DNA of 64,000 bases from Roseburia_C amylophila. GTDB lineage: Bacteria > Bacillota > Clostridia > Lachnospirales > Lachnospiraceae. Below are positions 46,273 to 55,100 of the stretch, one piece after another. Numbering within the stretch: the first letter of the stretch is position 1; every line of letters starts with the position of its first letter. Location: contig NZ_JAOQKI010000001.1 in NCBI RefSeq assembly GCF_025567465.1, positions 186,001 through 250,000 on the forward strand, read 5' to 3'. The notes under the pieces were generated by a model. The model ran no database searches and was not told the DNA's origin. It was given only the letters and a program-made list of their open reading frames with translations. The translations under genes and the position numbers were made by a program.

Positions 46273-46756
46273 TATCGTACTTTATGAGCCGGAGATTCCT
46301 TATAATACCGGAAATATCGGAAGAACCTGTGTAGCAACCGGAACCAGACTGCATCTGATTGAACCGCTGGGCTTCCATCTGACAGAGAAAGCAATCAAGC
46401 GGGCAGGAATGGATTACTGGGACCAGCTGGATGTGACAAGATATGTCAATTATGAGGATTTCTTAGAGAAGAATCCGGGTGCAAAGATTTATATGGCAAC
46501 CACCAAGGGGCGCCATGTTTATACAGAAGTAAATTATGAGCCGGACTGTTATATTATGTTTGGAAAGGAAAGTGCGGGTATTCCGGAAGAAATTCTGATA
46601 CAGCATCCGGATGAGTGTATCCGGATTCCGATGATTGGAGATACCCGTTCCTTAAACTTATCCAATTCAGCAGCAATTGTATTATATGAAGCACTGCGCC
46701 AGAACAATTTTGACCATATGCGGCTGGCGGGTGAACTGCACAGATTACATTGGTAG
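46259..46756 (+). CDS. trmL: tRNA (cytidine/uridine-34-2'-O)-methyltransferase
   Basis: A 165-residue SPOUT methyltransferase. Motifs: PYNTGNIGRTCVATG, LMFGKESAGIPE-type loop (IMFGKESAGIPEEIL) and IPMIGDTRSLNLSNSAAIVLYEALRQ, which forms the trefoil knot. It methylates the wobble nucleotide of tRNA-Leu in characterised relatives. The GTG/ATG context overlaps the aminotransferase end. Confidence 0.93.
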   Translation: MAKLNIVLYEPEIPYNTGNIGRTCVATGTRLHLIEPLGFHLTEKAIKRAGMDYWDQLDVTRYVNYEDFLEKNPGAKIYMATTKGRHVYTEVNYEPDCYIMFGKESAGIPEEILIQHPDECIRIPMIGDTRSLNLSNSAAIVLYEALRQNNFDHMRLAGELHRLHW

Positions 46757-46767
46757 AAAGGTAAACT

Positions 46768-47625
46768 ATGGGCATCATCAAAGCAAAAGATTTGGTACAT
46801 GAATATATAAGACGTGATGAAGAAGGCAATGTGGAGTCTATCCAGACTGCCCTTGATAAAGTAAGCCTTGATGTAAAAAAGGGTGACTTTATCGCAGTAT
46901 TAGGCCACAACGGTTCCGGAAAATCTACCCTTGCCAAGCATATCAATGCAATTTTAGAACCCACAGAGGGAAGTCTCTGGGTAGATGGATTTGATACCAC
47001 AGATGAGAAAAATATCTGGGATATCAGACAGCGTGCCGGAATGGTATTCCAGAATCCGGACAACCAGATTATTGCAAGCGTGGTAGAAGAGGATGTCGGA
47101 TTTGGACCGGAAAATATAGGCGTGCCGACAGATGAAATCTGGCAGCGTGTGGAAGAAAGCTTAAAAGCGGTCGGCATGTTAAAATACAGAGAGCATTCCC
47201 CGAATAAATTATCCGGCGGACAGAAGCAGCGTGTGGCTATTGCCGGGGTAATGGCGATGCAGCCGGAATGTATTGTTTTAGACGAGCCGACAGCCATGCT
47301 GGATCCGGTAGGAAGAAAAGAAGTATTAGAAGCTGTTCATGCACTGAACCGGGAAAAGGGTGTGACCATCATTCTGATTACACATTATATGGAAGAAGTG
47401 GTAGAGGCAGACCATGTCTATGTTATGGATGCCGGAAAAGTGGTTATGCAGGGAACGCCGCGCAGCATCTTTTCCCAGGTGGAGCGATTGAAGGAATATC
47501 GTCTGGATGTGCCGCAGATTACATTATTAGCATATGAACTTAAGAAGGCGGGACTGGATATACCGGATGGAATCCTGACCAGAGAAGAACTGACGGAGGC
47601 GTTGGAAAAGCTATGTCAATCCTAA
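46768..47625 (+). CDS. ecfA1: ECF transporter ATPase EcfA1
   Basis: A 285-residue ATPase with Walker A GHNGSGKSTLAKH, signature LSGGQKQRVAIAG and Walker B CIVLDEPTAMLDP. It heads the ecfA1-ecfA2-ecfT-truA cluster. With EcfA2 and EcfT it forms the energising module for vitamin or metal uptake; the substrate-binding S subunits are encoded elsewhere. Confidence 0.95.
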   Translation: MGIIKAKDLVHEYIRRDEEGNVESIQTALDKVSLDVKKGDFIAVLGHNGSGKSTLAKHINAILEPTEGSLWVDGFDTTDEKNIWDIRQRAGMVFQNPDNQIIASVVEEDVGFGPENIGVPTDEIWQRVEESLKAVGMLKYREHSPNKLSGGQKQRVAIAGVMAMQPECIVLDEPTAMLDPVGRKEVLEAVHALNREKGVTIILITHYMEEVVEADHVYVMDAGKVVMQGTPRSIFSQVERLKEYRLDVPQITLLAYELKKAGLDIPDGILTREELTEALEKLCQS

Positions 47626-48482
47626 TAAATGAATTAAATTATGTTTACAGCTCAGGCACTGCCTATGAGATACATGCCTTAAAGGATGTTAATCTGAAAA
47701 TAGAAGATGGAGAATTTATCGGTATCATCGGACATACCGGTTCTGGTAAATCCACCCTGATTCAGCATTTGAACGGACTGGTAAAAGCTACCAGCGGCGG
47801 CATTTATTATAATGGACAGGATATTTACGAAGAGGACTTTGATATGAAAGCCCTGCGTAGTAAAGTGGGACTTGTCTTTCAGTATCCGGAGCATCAGCTT
47901 TTTGAAACTACCATTTTTGATGATGTATCCTTTGGACCAAAGAACCAGGGACTAACCAAGGAAGAGGCAGGACTTCGGGCATATGAAGCATTACGGAGCG
48001 TAGGACTTCCGGAAGAATTATATTATCAGTCACCCTTTGATTTGTCCGGTGGACAAAAAAGACGTGTTGCAATCGCAGGGGTGCTTGCCATGCGGCCGGA
48101 GGTGCTGATTTTAGATGAACCGACAGCGGGACTTGACCCGAAGGGCCGTGATGAAATCTTAGATTTGCTTGCAGCAATGCATAAAGAACGTGGAATTACC
48201 ATCATTCTTGTTTCACACAGCATGGAAGATGTGGCTAAATATGTGGGAAGAATTATTGTAATGAATCAGGGACAGGTGATGTTTGATGATGTTCCAAAGA
48301 AAGTATTCCGCCACTATAAAGAACTGGAAGCAATCGGACTTGCGGCACCACAGGTAACTTATCTGATGCATGAATTGAAGGAAGAAGGCTTCCCGGTAAG
48401 CACAGATGCAACTACAGTAGACGAGGCACGGGATGAAATCCTGCGTGTAATAACAAAGAGACAGGATGGAACAGTATGTTAA
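47613..48482 (+). CDS. ecfA2: ECF transporter ATPase EcfA2
   Basis: A 289-residue ATPase with Walker A GHTGSGKSTLIQH, signature LSGGQKRRVAIAG and Walker B VLILDEPTAGLDP. It overlaps ecfA1 by 13 bases and ecfT by 7, which supports equal synthesis of the heterodimer and its scaffold. Confidence 0.95.
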   Translation: MSILINELNYVYSSGTAYEIHALKDVNLKIEDGEFIGIIGHTGSGKSTLIQHLNGLVKATSGGIYYNGQDIYEEDFDMKALRSKVGLVFQYPEHQLFETTIFDDVSFGPKNQGLTKEEAGLRAYEALRSVGLPEELYYQSPFDLSGGQKRRVAIAGVLAMRPEVLILDEPTAGLDPKGRDEILDLLAAMHKERGITIILVSHSMEDVAKYVGRIIVMNQGQVMFDDVPKKVFRHYKELEAIGLAAPQVTYLMHELKEEGFPVSTDATTVDEARDEILRVITKRQDGTVC

Positions 48483-49330
48483 GAGATATTACATTAGGAC
48501 AATATTATCCGGCAGATTCCGTTATTCATAAGCTGGATCCGAGGGTAAAATTATTTGGAACACTGATTTATATTATTTCCCTGTTTGTATTTAAGGGACT
48601 TCCGGCATTTATACTGGCAGCAATCTTTCTGGTAGTATTAATTAAGCTGTCAAAGGTGCCATTTTCCTATATGGTTAAAGGATTGAAAACCATTGTACTG
48701 ATTATGTTATTTGCAGCGGTATTTAATCTGTTTTTGACACCGGGAACAAAGCTGGTTTCCTTCTGGATTTTTACCATTACTTATGAGGGATTGAAAAATG
48801 CTGTTGTCATGATGGTTCGTCTGATTTTCTTAATTATCGGAACCTCGCTGATGACACTTACCACAACACCAAACGAGTTGACAGATGGTCTGGAAAAAGC
48901 GTTATCTCCATTGAAATATATAAAAGTACCGGTGCATGAAATTGCAATGATGATGTCAATTGCACTTCGATTTATCCCGATTCTGATTGAAGAAACAGAT
49001 AAAATCATGAAAGCACAGATGGCAAGAGGAGCAGATTTTGAACATGGAAATCTGATTCAGAAAGCCAAAAACATGGTTCCACTTCTGGTGCCGCTATTTG
49101 TATCTGCATTCCGCCGTGCCAATGATCTGGCAATGGCAATGGAAGCCCGCTGTTATCGTGGTGGGGAAGGCAGAACCAAGATGAAACCGCTTCATTACCA
49201 GAAACGTGACCGCATGGCTTATCTGACTTTACTGGTCTATCTTGCGGCAGTCATCGGACTTCGCATCCTCTGGATTAACGTATTGTCCGGTATGGCAGCC
49301 GGTATACTTCCGGGAGCATTTCCATTATGA
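48476..49330 (+). CDS. ecfT: ECF transporter transmembrane scaffold EcfT
   Basis: A 284-residue membrane protein with about five to six segments. Two ATPase-coupling helices carry the Ala-Arg-Gly type motifs AQMARGADF and AMEARCYRGG. It overlaps ecfA2 and truA by a few bases. Confidence 0.94.
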   Translation: MLRDITLGQYYPADSVIHKLDPRVKLFGTLIYIISLFVFKGLPAFILAAIFLVVLIKLSKVPFSYMVKGLKTIVLIMLFAAVFNLFLTPGTKLVSFWIFTITYEGLKNAVVMMVRLIFLIIGTSLMTLTTTPNELTDGLEKALSPLKYIKVPVHEIAMMMSIALRFIPILIEETDKIMKAQMARGADFEHGNLIQKAKNMVPLLVPLFVSAFRRANDLAMAMEARCYRGGEGRTKMKPLHYQKRDRMAYLTLLVYLAAVIGLRILWINVLSGMAAGILPGAFPL

Positions 49331-50139
49331 GTACAGAGATAAATCCGGTTGTGAACATAGAAGAGGTAGAAGAGCAGAAAACTCCATCTGCCCCAAAACG
49401 ATTGAAACGGGTGAAGCTAATTGTAGCCTATGACGGTACGAATTATCACGGCTGGCAGGTGCAGCCCAACGGAGAGACCATAGAGGGTGTATTAAACCGC
49501 ACCTTAAGCAGTCTCTTAGGGGAAAAGATTATTGTGACCGGAGCATCCCGGACGGATGCGGGCGTACATTCCATGGGAAATGTAGCAGTATTTGATACGA
49601 AGAGCCGCATTCCGGCGGAAAAGATTTCTTATGCCCTGAACCAGCGGCTTCCGGAGGACATCGTAGTGCAGAAATCAGAGGAAGTACCAGCTGCTTTTCA
49701 TCCGAGACACTGTGACAGCCGGAAAACCTATGAATACCGGATTTTAAACCGGGAGTTTCCGCTTCCGATGTATCGGAATAACACATATTTCTGCTACCGC
49801 AAGCTGGATTTAGAGAAGATGCAGCAGGCGGCAGAATATTTAAGGGGAGAACATGATTTTAAAAGCTTCTGTGCTGCAGCGGCAGTGGTTGAAACAACGG
49901 TTCGTACCATTTATGAGCTGACGGTAAGCAGGCAGGAGGATATCATTACAATCCGTGTTACTGGAAATGGATTCCTTTATAATATGGTCCGGATTATTGC
50001 AGGAACCCTGCTTCAGGCAGGCATGGGAATGATAGAGCCGGAAGAGATAAAAACAATTCTTGCGGCAAAGGAAAGAAGTGCTGCAGGACCAACGGCACCG
50101 GCACAGGGATTAACGATGATTGGAATCGAATATTTATGA
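49327..50139 (+). CDS. truA: tRNA pseudouridine(38-40) synthase
   Basis: A 270-residue enzyme. The catalytic Asp is in TGASRTDAGVHSMGNV. Further family motifs are YDGTNYHGWQVQP and GNGFLYNMVRIIAGTL. An N-terminal ~25-residue extension is unusual but in frame. It overlaps ecfT (ATGA). Confidence 0.95.
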   Translation: MSTEINPVVNIEEVEEQKTPSAPKRLKRVKLIVAYDGTNYHGWQVQPNGETIEGVLNRTLSSLLGEKIIVTGASRTDAGVHSMGNVAVFDTKSRIPAEKISYALNQRLPEDIVVQKSEEVPAAFHPRHCDSRKTYEYRILNREFPLPMYRNNTYFCYRKLDLEKMQQAAEYLRGEHDFKSFCAAAAVVETTVRTIYELTVSRQEDIITIRVTGNGFLYNMVRIIAGTLLQAGMGMIEPEEIKTILAAKERSAAGPTAPAQGLTMIGIEYL

Positions 50140-50195
50140 TAATAAGATAGATGGTATATGGCGAATGTTGTGGAAAATATTTGTAGAGAATTTAC

Positions 50196-50373
50196 TTGAC
50201 ACACGAGGGGTCGTGTACTATAATATCTAAGTCTGACATAGTACAAGAATGTCAATCCAAAGCCCCGGAGCGACATTTCAACTATAGAAACAATAGTGTG
50301 GAACGCAAAGCGGACTGCGTCCGGACATTACGCAGAATGTATATGTTCCTTATAATTTCAAGGAGGTAAACCA
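50196..50373 (+). promoter_or_regulatory. Promoter and leader of rplM-rpsI (probable L13 leader)
   Basis: TTGACA (50196-50201), a 17-base spacer and TATAAT (50219-50224) form a near-perfect promoter. About 145 bases of structured leader follow, with several short stems. Its position fits the Firmicutes L13 ribosomal-protein leader that mediates autoregulation. I did not match the consensus base by base. Confidence 0.7.
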
Positions 50374-50802
50374 ATGAAAACTTTTATGGCTAGTCCAGCA
50401 ACCATTGAGAGAAAATGGTATGTAGTAGACGCTGATGGAAAGACATTAGGACGTTTAGCATCAGAAGTTGCTAAAGTATTAAGAGGAAAGAATAAACCAA
50501 CATTTACACCACATATCGATACAGGTGATTATGTAATCGTTGTAAATGCAGAGAAGATTAAAGTAACAGGTAAGAAATTAGACCAGAAGATTTATTACCA
50601 TCATTCCGATTATGTAGGCGGTATGAAAGAGACTACATTAAAGGAAATGTTAGCAAAGCATCCAGAAAGAGTTATTGAGTTCGCTGTTAAGGGAATGCTT
50701 CCAAAGGGATCTTTAGGAAGAGAAATGTATACTAAATTATTTGTATACGCAGGACCAGACCACAAGCATGAAGCTCAGAAACCAGAAGCTTTAACATTTT
50801 AA
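50374..50802 (+). CDS. rplM: 50S ribosomal protein L13
   Basis: A 142-residue protein with typical L13 motifs: WYVVDADGKTLGRLASEVA, GDYVIVVNAEKIKVTGKK, and AVKGMLPKGSLGREMYTKL. SD AAGGAGG. The codon bias is strong, as expected for a ribosomal gene. rpsI follows 16 bases later. Confidence 0.98.
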   Translation: MKTFMASPATIERKWYVVDADGKTLGRLASEVAKVLRGKNKPTFTPHIDTGDYVIVVNAEKIKVTGKKLDQKIYYHHSDYVGGMKETTLKEMLAKHPERVIEFAVKGMLPKGSLGREMYTKLFVYAGPDHKHEAQKPEALTF

Positions 50803-50818
50803 TAGGAGGTAAAAAACA

Positions 50819-51211
50819 TTGGCTAATACAAAGTATTACGGAACAGGAAGAAGAAAATCCTCTGTTGCCAGAGTATATTTAGTACCAGGAACAGGTAAGA
50901 TTACAGTAAATAAAAGAGATATCGATGAATATTTCGGATTAGAGACTTTAAAAGTTATCGTTCGTCAGCCATTAACAGTTACTGAGACAGCCGACAAGTT
51001 CGACGTATTAGTAAACGTAAAAGGTGGCGGATACACAGGACAGGCTGGAGCAATCCGTCATGGTATTGCAAGAGCATTACTTACCGTTGATGCAGATTAC
51101 AGACCAGTTCTGAAATCTAACGGATTCTTAACAAGAGACCCACGTATGAAAGAAAGAAAGAAATACGGTCTCAAAGCTGCACGTCGTGCACCACAGTTCA
51201 GCAAACGTTAG
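50819..51211 (+). CDS. rpsI: 30S ribosomal protein S9
   Basis: A 130-residue protein. The N-terminus is YYGTGRRKSSVARV; the C-terminal tail ends RAPQFSKR, which reaches the ribosomal P site. The start codon is TTG after AGGAGG. Confidence 0.98.
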   Translation: MANTKYYGTGRRKSSVARVYLVPGTGKITVNKRDIDEYFGLETLKVIVRQPLTVTETADKFDVLVNVKGGGYTGQAGAIRHGIARALLTVDADYRPVLKSNGFLTRDPRMKERKKYGLKAARRAPQFSKR

Positions 51212-51249
51212 TCGTTTCCGAATTATATTCAAAACATTCAAACAATATT

Positions 51250-51279
51250 CCCGGAAGCTTTGGGCTTCCGGGATTTTTA
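51250..51279 (+). terminator. rplM-rpsI terminator
   Basis: CCCGGAAGC (51250-51258) pairs with GCTTCCGGG (51264-51272), followed by ATTTTTAT. Confidence 0.9.
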
Positions 51280-51458
51280 TCTAAGTACCAGGTCGGGTAC
51301 ACATTTTCCAATATATAGAAATAGTCTTATAAATAGCATTATTTTAACAGAAATTAAGATTATATAATTTCAGATTACCGTTACAATTTAATGATAAGCA
51401 TTATCATAATCAGAATATGATTACATTTACAAGCTGCTACTGGCGACTATTGCAGCAC

Positions 51459-51580
51459 AAAATGAGCGATTCAGGGAAAGAGCTGTAGACGGGAAGATAT
51501 AGTTACAGCCGAAAATGAGAGATTCAGGGAAAGAGCTGTAGACGGGAAGATATAGTTACAGCCGAAAATGAGAGATTCTT
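51459..51580. repeat. 53-bp tandem direct repeat (2.3 copies)
   Basis: Two adjacent 53-base units (51459-51511, 51512-51564), identical except at one base near the start, are followed by a truncated third copy of about 14 bases. Each unit holds a small inverted repeat, GCTGTA ... TACAGC. The unit length is not a multiple of three, and no gene is visible. The rest of the 480-base gap is the rpsI terminator and AT-rich spacer. Confidence 0.85.
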
Positions 51581-51691
51581 TTAAAGCTCCCTGCCAGCCA
51601 ATAGTCCAGTACTTAGCCGAAGCCCGATCATTCAGACCAATAGACCGGGCATTAGACAATTTCTCTGGAAAATACCCGAAATATCTTCCGG

Positions 51692-53071
51692 TTATTTCAG
51701 AAAGAACCGGATAAGCCTGTCATGAAGAGAAGTATATGGCTGGTATCTCATAGGCAGATCAATACAGGTTTTTTTATCAACGATGCTTTTATAATGGGAA
51801 AAGGTATCAAATCCGGTTTTACCATGATAAGAACCCATGCCACTTTCGCCGAAGCCGCCAAAGCCCATTTCTGTTGTGGCAAGATGGATAATGGTATCGT
51901 TGATACAGCCACCACCGAAACCAGTATGGGAAATGACTTCATCTGCAGTCTTTTTGCTTGAAGTAAAGATATAGAGAGCAAGAGGATGAGCCATGGAATT
52001 AATTTTGTCGGTAGCTTCGCTCATGCGTGAAAAAGTTAATACAGGCATAACCGGACCGAAGATTTCTTCTGACATGACGGCATCTTCAAAAGTGACATGA
52101 TCCATGACGGTTGGCTCAATCTGTAATGTTTCTTTGTTGGAATTACCGCCATAAATTACTTTTGAAGAATCAATCAGCCCATTGATGCGATGAAAATGCT
52201 TTTCGTTGATGATTTTGCCATAATCGGAATTCTCAAGAGGAGATTCCCCATATTGCCGGATGATTTCTTTTTTTATTTCTAAGAGCAAAGCATCTTTGAT
52301 CTGCTCATCGCAATATACATAATCCGGTGCCACACAGGTCTGACCGCAGTTGAGATATTTCCCGAATACGATTCGTCTGGCAGCTAATTTCAGGTTGGCA
52401 TCTGCTGCAACGATGCAGGGACTTTTTCCACCAAGCTCAAGTGTTACCGGAGTAAGGTGGGAAGCTGCATGCTCTAAGACAGTTTTGCCGACCGCCTGAC
52501 TTCCGGTAAAGAATATATAGTCAAAGTGTGACTGCAAAAGAGCCGTATTTTCTGCCCGGCCACCGGTTACAACTGCTACATATTTCTCTTCAAAACATTC
52601 TTTTATCAGAGATGTGATGATGGCACTTGTGTTAGGCGAGTAGGCGCTTGGCTTTAAAATGACAGTATTTCCTGCGGCAATTGCATCGATTAATGGGTCA
52701 ATGGTTAACAGAAAAGGATAATTCCAGGGGCTCATAATCAGTACAACACCATATGGAGACGGTTTTTTGTAGCTTCTGGAATGAAATTGTGCAAGGGGCG
52801 TATGAACGTTTTTTTCTCTGGCAAATTTTCTGGTGTGCTTTATCATATAGGTAAGTTCGCTTAAAGCCAGTCCGGCTTCGCACATATAGCTTTCGTGGGC
52901 TGATTTTCCAAGGTCAGCCTTAAGCGCTGCTAAAATTTCATTTTCATGGCTTAAAATAGTATTTTTCAGCTTTTTTAAAGCGGCAATCCGGTAAGCAACA
53001 GATAATGTTTCACCGGTTTTAAAATAATTGCGCTGCGTAGAAACAAGTTCTGTTATTTCAGCTTCAGTCAT
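51692..53071 (-). CDS. Aldehyde dehydrogenase (class 3 type)
   Basis: A 459-residue NAD(P)-dependent enzyme. Active-site motifs: MSPWNYPFLLTIDPL (oxyanion Asn), the general base Glu in TLELGGKSPCIV and the nucleophilic Cys in NCGQTCVAPDYV. The C-terminus extends with a hydrophobic stretch like class 3 enzymes acting on medium or long-chain aldehydes. Its start shares the last base of the alcohol dehydrogenase stop. Confidence 0.94.
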   Translation of the reverse strand: MTEAEITELVSTQRNYFKTGETLSVAYRIAALKKLKNTILSHENEILAALKADLGKSAHESYMCEAGLALSELTYMIKHTRKFAREKNVHTPLAQFHSRSYKKPSPYGVVLIMSPWNYPFLLTIDPLIDAIAAGNTVILKPSAYSPNTSAIITSLIKECFEEKYVAVVTGGRAENTALLQSHFDYIFFTGSQAVGKTVLEHAASHLTPVTLELGGKSPCIVAADANLKLAARRIVFGKYLNCGQTCVAPDYVYCDEQIKDALLLEIKKEIIRQYGESPLENSDYGKIINEKHFHRINGLIDSSKVIYGGNSNKETLQIEPTVMDHVTFEDAVMSEEIFGPVMPVLTFSRMSEATDKINSMAHPLALYIFTSSKKTADEVISHTGFGGGCINDTIIHLATTEMGFGGFGESGMGSYHGKTGFDTFSHYKSIVDKKTCIDLPMRYQPYTSLHDRLIRFFLK

Positions 53072-54282
53072 TATTTTTCCTCCTCTGGCATAAGCATATA
53101 ATAGTATTTTTCGAGCTCTTTTGCATTCATCAGAACTGGAACCGGATAAAGCGGGTTCGCTTCTTTATCGGCATATCTGGAAAGTTCCGGAATATCTTCT
53201 TTTTGAATCTCGGAAAAAGTATCACCAATCTGGAAATATTCTTTCATGTCTTTGATGGCAGAGATAAATTTATCAGCAGCTACTGCATGATCATCGGATT
53301 CGTCAGCAATACCTGCATAAACAGCAAGTTGGTAAAGCTTTTTGTAAATGGTAGAACCATAATCTTCTAATACCATCGGAAGTATTGTCGCATTGGCAAG
53401 CCCGTGTGGAATATTATATTTGCCGCCAAGGGAGTGGGCTACGGCATGGACATAGCCGACATAGGATTTGGTAAAAGCACATCCGGCAAAGAAAGAGGCT
53501 TTCAACATTTCTTTTCTTGCTTCTATATTCTGACCGTCGTCATATGCTTTGTAGATATTGTCAAAAATTAATTTAGTTGCTTTTTTAGCATATTTTCTGG
53601 TATGTCTTGTAGTAGAACCGCCAATATAAGCTTCTACGGCGTGGGTTAAGGCATCCATACCGGTGGTGGCGGTAAGAGATGGCGGAAGACTTATGGTTAC
53701 TTTCGGGTCTAATACAGCATATGCAGGAATTAAAGGGAAATCATTGATGGCATATTTGTGTCTTGTCCGGGCATCTGTGATAACAGCAGCGAGAGTGGTT
53801 TCGCTTCCGGTTCCTGCAGTTGTCGGAATCGCAACCAATAAAGGCAGTTTTTTATGCACTTTTAAGATACCTTTCATTTTGGATAAAGACTGCTTAGGTT
53901 TTGCGATTCTTGCACCGACGGCCTTGGCACAGTCGATACTGGAGCCACCACCAAAACCAATGATAGCATCACAATGTTTTTCAAGATAAAGCTCTCTTGC
54001 TTCTTCTACATTTGTTGTAGTTGGATTAGCAACCGTCTTATCATAGATAAAATAATGGATGTTATGGTGGTCAAAATGCATAAGCATCCGGTCTAAAAGA
54101 CCAAATTTGCGGATACCGGCATCTGTAATGATTAATACAGTATCAATGCCTTTTTCTGCAAAAAGCCCGGTCAGTTTGGAAGTGCTGTAAAAAACTTCCG
54201 GATGTCTGTAAGGCAAAAAAGGGATTGCAATTTTAAAACATTTCTGAAAAATTCTGCAATATGCAGCTTTACATTTATTCAT
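53071..54282 (-). CDS. Iron-containing alcohol dehydrogenase
   Basis: A 403-residue group III alcohol dehydrogenase. The NAD site is IIGFGGGSSIDCAKAVG. Metal ligands lie in TTGMDALTHAVEAYIGG and VGYVHAVAHSLGGKYNIPHG. It would reduce an aldehyde or oxidise an alcohol together with the aldehyde dehydrogenase. The ATG at 54282 is preferred because AGAAAGGA is well spaced from it. It overlaps the marR stop by eight bases. Confidence 0.94.
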   Translation of the reverse strand: MNKCKAAYCRIFQKCFKIAIPFLPYRHPEVFYSTSKLTGLFAEKGIDTVLIITDAGIRKFGLLDRMLMHFDHHNIHYFIYDKTVANPTTTNVEEARELYLEKHCDAIIGFGGGSSIDCAKAVGARIAKPKQSLSKMKGILKVHKKLPLLVAIPTTAGTGSETTLAAVITDARTRHKYAINDFPLIPAYAVLDPKVTISLPPSLTATTGMDALTHAVEAYIGGSTTRHTRKYAKKATKLIFDNIYKAYDDGQNIEARKEMLKASFFAGCAFTKSYVGYVHAVAHSLGGKYNIPHGLANATILPMVLEDYGSTIYKKLYQLAVYAGIADESDDHAVAADKFISAIKDMKEYFQIGDTFSEIQKEDIPELSRYADKEANPLYPVPVLMNAKELEKYYYMLMPEEEK

Positions 54283-54751
54283 GCTCGTCATTCCTTTCTA
54301 ATTCATCGCAATATTGTTCTAAGTTTGCGGAAATTGTTTTTAATGCAGAATAAAAAACAGTCCGGGTTTCATCGGAAAGATCTGAGCCGCCAAAAGATAC
54401 TGCATTGTTGATTGCGGCATTTACTTTTTGGGCATAAGAAATCCCTTTGGGTGTAAGGATGACTTTGGCACGGTATTTCCGCTTGTCGGACGTATCTTCT
54501 GCATTGACATATTCTACCAGCCCCTGTTCTAGGAGGTCGGCAAGCACCCTGGAAATACCAGCCTTGTTTTCTTTGGCGAGAACACAGATTTCAGCGGCGG
54601 TAAGACCTTCCGGAGAATTGTTTAGAAAATTCATGCATGTAACATGAGTGCCCTTAAGACCAATTTTGTTCATCTCATATTTCTTTATTTTTACAATGTT
54701 TTTGTAAATCGATGCAATATTGGTGGTAAAGGTTTCAAATCGTTCAATCAT
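54275..54751 (-). CDS. MarR-family regulator
   Basis: A 158-residue winged-helix regulator: LTAAEICVLAKENKAGISRVL is the recognition region, followed by the wing DKRKYRAKVILTPKG. I take ATG 54751 after GGAGG. It is the first gene of the marR-adh-aldh operon and is likely its autorepressor, with operators visible at the promoter. Confidence 0.9.
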   Translation of the reverse strand: MIERFETFTTNIASIYKNIVKIKKYEMNKIGLKGTHVTCMNFLNNSPEGLTAAEICVLAKENKAGISRVLADLLEQGLVEYVNAEDTSDKRKYRAKVILTPKGISYAQKVNAAINNAVSFGGSDLSDETRTVFYSALKTISANLEQYCDELERNDEHE

Positions 54752-54810
54752 AGCTGCCTCCATAAAGCTACAGGAAAAAGGTATAAATTTCCGTTATTTG
54801 CAAAAAAAAG

Positions 54811-54863
54811 ATGTTGCATACTCAACATATAAAAGCATAACAGTTAAAAGTTGAATAGTCAAC
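54811..54863 (-). promoter_or_regulatory. marR operon promoter with two palindromic operators
   Basis: On the minus strand TTGACT and TATGCT are 17 bases apart (plus coordinates 54857-54862 and 54834-54839). The palindrome GTTGA-ATAG-TCAAC (54850-54863) covers the -35. A related palindrome, ATGTTG ... CAACAT (54811-54828), lies just downstream of the -10. Two matching sites flanking the promoter are as expected for MarR dimers. Confidence 0.78.
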
Positions 54864-54947
54864 ATCTTTGCACATATATAGAATAAAAAGTATTGGAAGC
54901 GAACTAATTCAATATAGAAAGAATAAATCTCCGGTTTCAGTTGGAGT

Positions 54948-55050
54948 TTACAGAAACCACACATCCGGATTGGTAGAAGAGATGCAGACAGCTCCGGCAT
55001 TCAGCATGGATACAACGTCTTCTTTATCGGAAATGAGTCCGCCAGTAACG
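54948..55050 (-). pseudogene. glpP: 3' fragment of a glpP-like glycerol antiterminator gene, split by the mobile element
   Basis: Reading leftwards the frame gives VTGGLISDKEDVVSMLNAGA, then VCISSTNPDVWFL and a stop. This is the C-terminal end of GlpP-type glycerol-3-phosphate-responsive antiterminators, whose conserved AGG[LF]I and AGA motifs it matches. The frame continues into element DNA, but the family pattern stops there. The rest of the gene should lie beyond the far end of the element, outside this window. Confidence 0.75.
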
Positions 55051-55100
55051 GGGCGGTGAATTAAGAAAACATTGAAGCAAGGGACGGTATAGCCAAACGG

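Noticed and set aside
51471..51659. Minus-strand frame across the 53-bp repeats
   Set aside because: It has no ribosome site, and the repeat length of 53 changes frame with each copy.
54794..55059. Overlapping short frames on both strands at the element junction
   Set aside because: Only the minus-strand frame ending at 54948 matches a known family (GlpP C-terminus); the others are shadows.
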